Source: Acidobacteriaceae bacterium
Lineage (GTDB): Bacteria; Acidobacteriota; Terriglobia; Terriglobales; Acidobacteriaceae
NCBI GenBank assembly: GCA_030037545.1
Contig: JASHRF010000065.1
Location: 1 to 53,055 of the forward strand
DNA: 53,055 nt
Direction: 5' to 3'
Positions 1-9,000 of this stretch are shown in pieces (positions within the stretch are counted from its first letter, which is position 1; every line of letters starts with the position of its first letter). A program made the translations under genes and the position numbers. A model generated the notes under the pieces. It worked only from the letters and a program-made list of their open reading frames with translations. It did not search any database and was not told where the DNA came from.

Positions 1-119
1 TTCAACACCGCGCGCGTGTCGTGCCACGGGCGGCCACGGTTATCCCCGCGCCGCGCCGGGCGCAGCACCGGTTCCACCAACTCCCACTGTTCTTCTGTCA
101 GTTCCCAACGGCCTGCCAT
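1..119 (-). mobile_element. IS5-family transposase, N-terminal fragment cut by the window edge
   Basis: Reading the minus strand from an ATG at 119 gives 39 codons beginning MAGRWELTEEQWELVEPVL and continuing RPARRGDNRGRPWHDTRAVL. The 'LTEEQWELVEPVLP..GRPWxDxRAVLN' pattern is the conserved start of IS5-type transposases with the small N-terminal DUF4096-like domain. The frame is open to the window edge, so the catalytic DDE part lies outside. The insertion-sequence end should fall shortly to the right of 119, but I could not identify its terminal inverted repeat without the other end. Whether the element is intact cannot be judged. Confidence 0.8.
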
Positions 120-353
120 CGCTGCACGCGGAAACGCCTTGAGCCTTCCCAGTTTCGCAGATTTCAGACTCGAAAATGTTTATGAGATGAGTTCTAGGAA
201 CGTAAATGCTCGGGCCCGCGACCAAGCGAGCATTCATTACATCCTCAGGATCTGTTTCTTCCTACCGCGTCGGCACGGAATATCCGAACTGCCCAGAACC
301 GGGCAGCGAGTCGCTTCAGAATACTGATTCGATGAGTTGGATACAACTGCCTT

Positions 354-1562
354 TCAGACGCTTCGAGGTCCCCACCCTAACCAGTTCAATATCCACTTCC
401 ACGCTCCATCCTGCGTTCGATCAGTGGGAGGCGAGGGCAGAGATGCCCTCGGAAAGTTCACAGGCTTGTCATGATACGCCTCCGCAAGTTGCTGGAACAC
501 GCGGCCCTGATCCTTGACGCGCCCATCATTAGTCAGCAAGCCGAGCGAGTATTCGAGCGGGTTGAATTCAAATTTGCGGTCGACGTCGTGGCTGTCCCAG
601 TAACTGAACCAGCTAACTCCCTGTTCGATCGCCGCCAGCACCGCCTTTTCGAGCCACGCGGCTTGGCCCTTTTCGGGCAGCGCTTCGATGCAGGTATTGA
701 ACTCGCCCGCCCAGACCGGTTTTTGCTCGCTCCCCGCAAAGGAGCGGATCAGCGCAGCCATGGCAGCGAGCAAATGGACGCTTGGCGGATCCATGGCATC
801 GCCATATTTCATTGCGCCGCTCCAATAGGGATAACAGTGCATCACGGGAAAGCGCGCCGCCGCCAGTGCATGCGCCGAAAATGTATCCTGCTCAAACCAT
901 GGCTGGTGATCGACCCCGTTGACGTGGAGAGCGCCGGGGAGGAGTTCGTTCATGATGCGGAACATTTCCCTCATCCATGCATCGCCCTGCGGAATTGGGG
1001 CCCTCCAGCAGGTGTTCAGCTCATTGCCCAAGTCGAAACCGATGACGTTGGCATGCGCCTTCATGACCCGGACCAATTCGTGGACGAAAAGCTCCTGCGC
1101 GGACCGCATCTCGGCGTCGGTGTAGAAGCCGTCGCTAAAGCGATTGAACGAGGGTAAGAAATACCAGCCGCTCAACTGCCCAGTAAAAACCGTCACGAGC
1201 GCATCGAGATGGCGTTCGCCCATCATCGCAAGCAACTGTTCCAATCGCTCAAGATGTGCGGGACTCACCCATCTTGGATTCGGCTGAAAAAATGGCCAGA
1301 TGAGCATGATGCGCAGGTGATCAGCGCCAAGCGCGGCAATGGCGTCGAGGTCGCGATGAATTGGATCGGCGTTCCAGTCGTTCCAGCAGAACCACCAGTT
1401 GTGCGAAGGCGTGTAATTGACGCCGAAGCGATGGCGCGTAAGATCGAGTTTGCTGCGGGCTGAGTTGATTTGAGCAAGAGCGAAGGCGGCGGGTGCGCCG
1501 GATTCAGCGAAGGCCCCAGCAGCCGCAGCAGAGCTGGCGGCGAGAAATCGACGTCGGTTCAT
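354..1562 (-). CDS. Tat-exported glycoside hydrolase, GH5/cellulase-like clan
   Basis: A 402-residue protein from ATG 1562. It starts MNRRRFLAASSAAAAGAFA, a twin-arginine signal with RRRFL followed by an alanine-rich h-region, so folded export to the periplasm or outside is likely. The body has the look of a GH5-type (beta/alpha)8 barrel: an early GVNYTPS strand, the acid/base candidate Glu in GFDLGNELN, and the nucleophile candidate Glu in VWAGEFN near the C-terminus, followed by the WFSYWDSHD segment typical of the last strand. An ATG seven codons upstream is in frame, but it would bury the Tat motif, so 1562 is preferred. Substrate is unknown; beta-mannan or beta-glucan are possibilities. 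It lies upstream of no clear operon partner, with zwf 200 bp away on the same strand. Confidence 0.75.
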   Translation of the reverse strand: MNRRRFLAASSAAAAGAFAESGAPAAFALAQINSARSKLDLTRHRFGVNYTPSHNWWFCWNDWNADPIHRDLDAIAALGADHLRIMLIWPFFQPNPRWVSPAHLERLEQLLAMMGERHLDALVTVFTGQLSGWYFLPSFNRFSDGFYTDAEMRSAQELFVHELVRVMKAHANVIGFDLGNELNTCWRAPIPQGDAWMREMFRIMNELLPGALHVNGVDHQPWFEQDTFSAHALAAARFPVMHCYPYWSGAMKYGDAMDPPSVHLLAAMAALIRSFAGSEQKPVWAGEFNTCIEALPEKGQAAWLEKAVLAAIEQGVSWFSYWDSHDVDRKFEFNPLEYSLGLLTNDGRVKDQGRVFQQLAEAYHDKPVNFPRASLPSPPTDRTQDGAWKWILNWLGWGPRSV

Positions 1563-1762
1563 AACATGGTCCCTTGACAACACACGAGATTACTCCGGGA
1601 AGCGAAACAGTTACAAAGTTCGTGGAGAGGACTAGCTCACCACCGTGGTTCGGGCGAGCGGGCTCAGCCGGCCTCTTTGCGCCCATTAGGCGTCATCGTC
1701 CTTTTCCGAAAGGAGCAGCCATCATTTCGCGAATTCAGGAATCCGCGCATCCGTTCCGGTTT

Positions 1763-3151
<1,389 letters not shown>

Positions 3152-3454
3152 GACAATCGACCTCCTTTTCGAGCCATTCGCTCGCGCTCATTTACCGGCC
3201 GGTCTTTCGAGATGTCCCCGATGCCCGAAAGCAATTTGTCCTGATAGTCGACCCTAGCGCGTGAAGTGAAACGCGGGTAGAGACCAGCGGAAAGAACCGG
3301 CAAGGCGCGAGGAGAGCATGGGCAAGTATACAGAGCGCGCCATCTTGCGCAGACGCGGCTTCGATTGAAGTGAATCCTGCTTGTCGGGACGCATCCTGTT
3401 GTCTCTGCCACAAGCCGGCATCAACCAACGCTTTGGCAGTAGCCCGATCTCGTC
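3152..3454. other. Intergenic region between the GH3 gene and zwf
   Basis: About 300 bp without a convincing gene. It carries the zwf ribosome-binding site at its left edge. The short frames across it have no recognisable start context or protein features. I saw no strong inverted repeat or terminator. Confidence 0.5.
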
Positions 3455-5824
3455 TCAATTTGGCTGTTTCCTATAATTTCCCAGACGTATTTTTTGCCGT
3501 AGCGGCAGGTTCTCTGACGACCCTCCCACATAGAACGAGTATTCTCCAGGAACCAGGCTCCAATCGTCCTTGTCAACATCAAAAATCGAGAGATACTGCG
3601 CTTGAATCTTCAGTGAGACCTGCTTGCTTTGGCCCGGATTCAACTGCGTTTTTTGCCAGCCTATAAGACGCTTGGGAGGTTCTCCTGCGCTGGGAGGAAA
3701 CGATGCGTAGACTTCGGCAACCTCCGCTCCGGCCCGGTTGCCTGTATTTTTAATCGTGAAGTTGATGCTAACTCCTCCGTCAAACCGGGGTCCCCAGCGG
3801 CCAGGGTCCCCGGAGGGCGATCTTTTGCCTTCTGGGGTGGAGCGGCAGGTCTTCGTCGCGAGGGTGGGAACTTTCACGTGCAGGCCGGAGTAGTGGAATT
3901 GGGTGTAAGAGAGCCCAAAGCCAAAAGGGAACAGTACAGCTTTCCGTTTCGCCTCGTACCATTTGTAACCAACCAGCATTCCTTGGTTCGAGTAAAGCTG
4001 CACAGGAGGGCGCTGCTCGGCGGGCGCGCCGGAGAGGGTCGCCAGACGCGCGAAGACGCTGAGCTGGGGCGCAGGCGGCGGCTTCACGACCGTGGGCTGC
4101 GGCATATCGGCATCGCGCAGAGGAAAAGTGATCGGCAATTTGGCGCTCGGGTTTACCTCTCCAAACAGAACGTTGGCCACCGCGTCTGCTCCGCGGCTCC
4201 CTGCATACCACGCCTCCAGAATGGCGCTCACCTTGCCGGCCCACGGCATGAGGGCGGGACTGCCCGTTTCCAGGACCACAATCGTATGCGGATTGGCGGC
4301 CGCAACTTGTTCGACCAGCGCATCCTGGTTCCCGGCAAGAGCCAGGGTGGAAAGATCCATGCCTTCGCTCTCCCATTGATAGACAAAGACAATGGCAACG
4401 TCGGCAGCCCGAGCCAAAGCGGCAGCGGCGGCGGGATTCGTGCCGGGATCGTATTCCACCTTTGCATGCGCCGCTCTTGCGCGCACAGCTTTCAACGGCG
4501 AGGCTGGAAACCAGACTTGCCCGCGCCATGGCAAACCCTTCTCGAAACCCAGGGTGCTCGCGGCCGGCGGATCGACCTGGCTGGAGCCACCCCCGGAGAT
4601 CATCGCAACGTCGGCATGTGCGCCAATCACGGCGATGTTGCGCAGGCTGGCGCCGTTGAGCGGGAGCTGCGCATCTTTGTTCCGGAGCAGAACAATACTT
4701 TCCTCCGCCAGGTGCTGCGCGATATTGAGATCGCGATCGGCATCGATGGGGCCTCCGCGGGGAGGATCGTCGACGATGCCGCTCAAAAACTCCGATCGCA
4801 GGATGCGACCAACGTGTTCGTCCAGTTCGGCCATGGAAACCTTGCCGGCCAGCACCGCCCGCTTCATCGCTTCTCCATAGAAGACAGACGATGGCTCTTC
4901 GTTATCCAGGCCGGCCGCGGAGGCCTTAACGGTGCTGTGCGTTGCACCCCAATCCGAAAGAACAAAGCCGGGAAATTTCCAGTCCCTTTTGAGCACTTCG
5001 GTCAGCAGATACTCGTTCTGGCAGGAGGGCTCGCCGTTCACTCCGTTATAAGCGCACATCACAGCTCCGGCCTGTGAATTTCGCAATCCAATTTCGAATG
5101 CCAGCAAATCGGTCTCGCGCATGGCGCGCCGATCGATATTGACATTGAGCGTTTTCCGGTCGGTTTCCCGGTCGTTCATGGCGAAGTGCTTCATATCGCC
5201 GATGACATGCTGGGCCTGCGTTCCCGCCACTTCCTGGCCGGCTATTGTGCCCGCAAGAAGGGGGTCTTCTCCAAGGTATTCAAAGGTGCGACCGTCGCGC
5301 GGCTCTCGCGCCAGGTTTACGCCTCCGCCGAGAGACATGTTGTAGCCCTGGGCGCGCAATTCCCGTCCCAGCAATGCGCCGTATTCAAAGGCGGCATTTT
5401 CATCCCAGGTGGCCGCCAGAGCGAGATCGTCCGGCAGCGCAGTGGAATTGCGGCCGTTCCTCCGGCTGCGCGTTACGCCGTACGACGCATTGTTCATCTG
5501 AATTCCGGGAATGCGCAGGCGTGGAATGCCCACCACGTACCCGACCCCGCCATTGGAATGCAGTATCTCCAGGTTCATCGTGCCCAGGCTTCGCCAGGCT
5601 GTCCCGTGCAGTAAGGAGATCTTCTCGTCCAGAGTCATCTGCTTCAGGACCAGGGCGGCGCGCGCGTCCGGAGAAAGAGTGCGGTCCAGCCATGGATACT
5701 GGCGGGCGTTCCCGGCATTTTCATTGTGGCCATGCTGCGCGGAGGGCGGGGAGGAGACCACGACAAGTGCAAACAGGCCCAGGATGATCGCAATTGGCCG
5801 GCGCGCTCGCGGAGACAGATTCAT
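3455..5824 (-). CDS. Secreted beta-glucosidase, glycoside hydrolase family 3
   Basis: A 789-residue protein with an N-terminal signal peptide (MNLSPRARRPIAIILGLFAL...). Domain order is that of GH3: an (alpha/beta)8 domain with the nucleophile Asp in GFVLSDWGATHS, an (alpha/beta)6 domain containing GGGSSQVDPP, and a C-terminal fibronectin-III-like domain marked by FTIKNTGNRAGAEVAEVY and RLIGWQKTQLNPG. The family removes terminal beta-D-glucosyl or xylosyl units from oligosaccharides. A periplasmic or extracellular location is inferred from the signal peptide. No transporter or polysaccharide-utilisation locus is adjacent. The start is an ATG preceded by a GAGG-type site. Confidence 0.9.
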   Translation of the reverse strand: MNLSPRARRPIAIILGLFALVVVSSPPSAQHGHNENAGNARQYPWLDRTLSPDARAALVLKQMTLDEKISLLHGTAWRSLGTMNLEILHSNGGVGYVVGIPRLRIPGIQMNNASYGVTRSRRNGRNSTALPDDLALAATWDENAAFEYGALLGRELRAQGYNMSLGGGVNLAREPRDGRTFEYLGEDPLLAGTIAGQEVAGTQAQHVIGDMKHFAMNDRETDRKTLNVNIDRRAMRETDLLAFEIGLRNSQAGAVMCAYNGVNGEPSCQNEYLLTEVLKRDWKFPGFVLSDWGATHSTVKASAAGLDNEEPSSVFYGEAMKRAVLAGKVSMAELDEHVGRILRSEFLSGIVDDPPRGGPIDADRDLNIAQHLAEESIVLLRNKDAQLPLNGASLRNIAVIGAHADVAMISGGGSSQVDPPAASTLGFEKGLPWRGQVWFPASPLKAVRARAAHAKVEYDPGTNPAAAAALARAADVAIVFVYQWESEGMDLSTLALAGNQDALVEQVAAANPHTIVVLETGSPALMPWAGKVSAILEAWYAGSRGADAVANVLFGEVNPSAKLPITFPLRDADMPQPTVVKPPPAPQLSVFARLATLSGAPAEQRPPVQLYSNQGMLVGYKWYEAKRKAVLFPFGFGLSYTQFHYSGLHVKVPTLATKTCRSTPEGKRSPSGDPGRWGPRFDGGVSINFTIKNTGNRAGAEVAEVYASFPPSAGEPPKRLIGWQKTQLNPGQSKQVSLKIQAQYLSIFDVDKDDWSLVPGEYSFYVGGSSENLPLRQKIRLGNYRKQPN

Positions 5825-6011
5825 CGCCTCGATCCCTCACATTAAGCTACTCTACGCAGAGTGCCCTGGCAGGTAACCGGATGCCGGCTGTGTGGCAGTC
5901 AAATGATGGTCACGAGGGGAGCGACGGAGACCTTGGCTGATTAGATAACCGTGTCGGCTCCAGGCTGCATCTACTCTGGTTTTGCTGGAGCCGCGTCGGC
6001 GCCTCGCCAGG

Positions 6012-9000
6012 TTACCCGCCCAAAGAGAAGACTATGCTTATGGTTGTTTCCACGTCTATCGGCTGGTTGTCGAGCTTGTATGGTTTGTAGCGCCAGTTGC
6101 GCACGGCGTCGACGGCGGCCTGCCGTAACATATCCGGTCCGCTCACCACGTGTAAATCCTTGATAGTTCCGGTCTTCGAAATGGTGGCTTGCAGTTCCAC
6201 AGTGCCGGAAACGCGGGCTTCTTTCGCCATCGGCGGATAAATGGGCAGTCTCTTCTGAATCAGCAGTCCCACCGCAACGCCGGCTGAAATGGTGACCGGC
6301 CCGGACGGTGCAGGCGGTGCAACAGTGACGACGCGGGGCGCGTTGCCCTTGAAGACGCTGACCATCGCGCCACTGCCGTCCAGCCCGGCGGTGGCAATGC
6401 TGGTGGAGGGAGGCGCATCATCCAGCGTTTGCTTCTCGACACCTCGCGGAATCTGGGCTGGTGCAGTGAGTTGATCGTTCATCAATTCCGTCTGCACCTG
6501 TGTCGGTTTGTCGGAAGCTGGCAGCGTTCGCAGCGTGGGCTTGGGTGGATTCGACTTCAACGGAGTGTTGGTCGCGACCGGAAGCGGCTGGACAGATGGT
6601 TGGGCGGCGGCGGACTTCGTTCCGGAACGGAAATCCATGACCAGGAAGATGAGGATAAGCAGAATCGAACAAGCGCCAACGGCCGCAAAGATCCAACGCT
6701 TTCTCGCCGTATTCGGCTTTTCAGCAACCTCGAGGCTCGATGGGAGCGGCTGGAAGCGAGCTGCCTCATCCACGGTTGAGCGATCGGACGCAATTGGTTC
6801 CTCATGCGTCGTATCGTAAGGATCCAGCCATTGCGAAGCGTCGGACTCCCGAAGCGCCTTTGGCGGCTCGCTAAAGGGCTCAGGCAATTCTTCTACCTGA
6901 AGCATGACTGTCGCTTGCGTTGTCCTGTAGGTCTCAGTGTCCGACGGAACAAACGATACAGAGAGCGTATGCGTTCCCGCTGCCAGAATCGCGCCCCGCG
7001 CGGGAGAGTAATCGAATGTTCCCGGCACCGATGCCGTGGCGCAGAGCTGCGTGGGGCCGAGCAGCCTGCCGCAGGGAATCGGGTCGGGATTCGACCACGC
7101 GATGACCGGGATCGTCTTGGCTGCAACTTTGAGCGACACGGTGGCCTGTGCGGTGGTGTAGTTCGCGCTGTCCGAGGGGGTGAAGGTTACTGTAAGCGTG
7201 TGTGTTCCCTGAGGGAGCACTTCATCTACGCCAGGAGAGTAGACGAACGTTCCCGGAACCCACGCCGCGGCGTCAAGCTGGACAGCGCTGAGTGCGGTTC
7301 CAGGTTCAATCGCTTTGGGAGTCGGCCAATCGATGATTGGCGTGGCCCTGTTTACTTTGAGCGAGACGGTAGTCTGCGTGGAGGCGAAGTTCTCACTGTC
7401 GCCGGGAGTGAAAGTCGCGGAGAGCGTATGCGTTCCCGCCGCCAGCACCGCGTCCTGCGCGGGAGAATAGTCGAACCTTCCAGGTACTGACGCCGTGGCA
7501 CAGAGCTGTGCAACGCTGAGCCGCGTGCCGTACGGTATCGGATCGGGATTCGACCACGCGATGACCGGCGTTGGCTTGACCACCACGTTGAGCGAAACGG
7601 TCGCCTGTGTTGTGACGTAGTTCGTGCTGTCTTTGGGCGTGAAGGTTACTGTGAGCTTATGCGTTCCTACCGCAAGCATTTCGCCCGGTGCGGGAAAGTA
7701 GTCAAATGTTCCCGGAACCGGCGCCGTGGCGCAGAGCTGCCTGGCGCCGAGGGGCGTGCCGAATGTCGCGGGTTGGGGCTCCGGCCACTCGATTGCCGGC
7801 GTCGCTCTGGCCACATCGAGCACAACCGTACCTTGTGCTGTGGCGTAGTTTGCGCCGTCCTCGGGAGTGAAGATGACTGAAAGTTCATGCGTTCCCGCCG
7901 CCAGTACCGCGCCCGGCTCGGGAGAGTATTCGAATTTTCCAGGTACTGACGCTGAGGCGCAGAGCTGCCTGGCGCTGAGCTGTGTGCCGAACTGAATTCC
8001 TTTGGGTCTTGGCCACTCGATGCTGGGCGTCGCCCTGGCCACCATGAGCGACACGCTGGCTTCTGACAGGGCATACTTCGCGCGGTCCCTGGGAGTGAAG
8101 GTTACTGACAGTGTGTGCGTTCCCGCCCCAAGCACCACGCCCGGCTCGTGAGAATAATCGAAGCTTCCCGGTACCGATGCCGCGGCGCAGAGCTGCGCCG
8201 GGCTGAGCGGCGTGCCGTAGGTGATCGGATCGGGGTTTGGCCATGCCATGGCCGGCTTCGGCTTTGCCACCACAGTGAGCGGCACGGTGGCCTGTGTAGT
8301 GGCATAGTTCGCGCCATCCGCAGGGGTGAATGTAGCCGAAAGCGTATGCGTCCCCGGAGAGGGCGCCACGCCCGCAGGTGGAAAGTAGTCGAATGTTCCG
8401 GGAACCGGCGCTGTGGCACACAGTTGCGTGGCGCTGAGCGGCGTTTCGTCCATCATCGATTGGGGCGCTGGCCAGTCGATGGTCGGCGTAGCCTTGGCCA
8501 CTTTGAGCGATACGATAGCCTGTGCCGCGGCGTAGTTCACGCTATCCCTGGGAGTGAAGGTCACTGAGAGCGTATAGGTTCCCGCCGCCAGCACCGCGCC
8601 CGGCTGAACAGAGTATTCGAATTTTCCGGGTACTGAAGCTGTGGCGCAGAGCTGCGTTTCACCGAGCGGCGTGCCGTACGGTATGGGATCGGGGTGCGGC
8701 CAGGCGATGACCGGCATCGCCTTGGCCGTTACGGTGAGCGGCACTGTGGCTTGTGCCGAGGCATATTTCGAGCTGTCCGTGGGAGTGAAAATCACCGAGA
8801 GCCTATGCGTGCCCGCTGGCATTACCTCGCCCGGCGCCGGAGAATATTCGAAGGCTCCAGCTACTGACGCTGTGGCACAGAGTTGCTTGCTGCTGAGCGG
8901 TGTGCCGTGCGTAATCTGATCAGGGCTCGGCCATGCGATAACCGGTATCGCCAAGACGATGAGTGGCACGGTGGCTTCAGTTGTGACGTAGTTTGCGCTG

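Noticed and set aside
3629..5077. Long plus-strand open frame (482 codons) opposite the GH3 gene
   Set aside because: It lies entirely antisense to a well-supported GH3 beta-glucosidase, has no domain or start signal, and is a GC-rich shadow frame.
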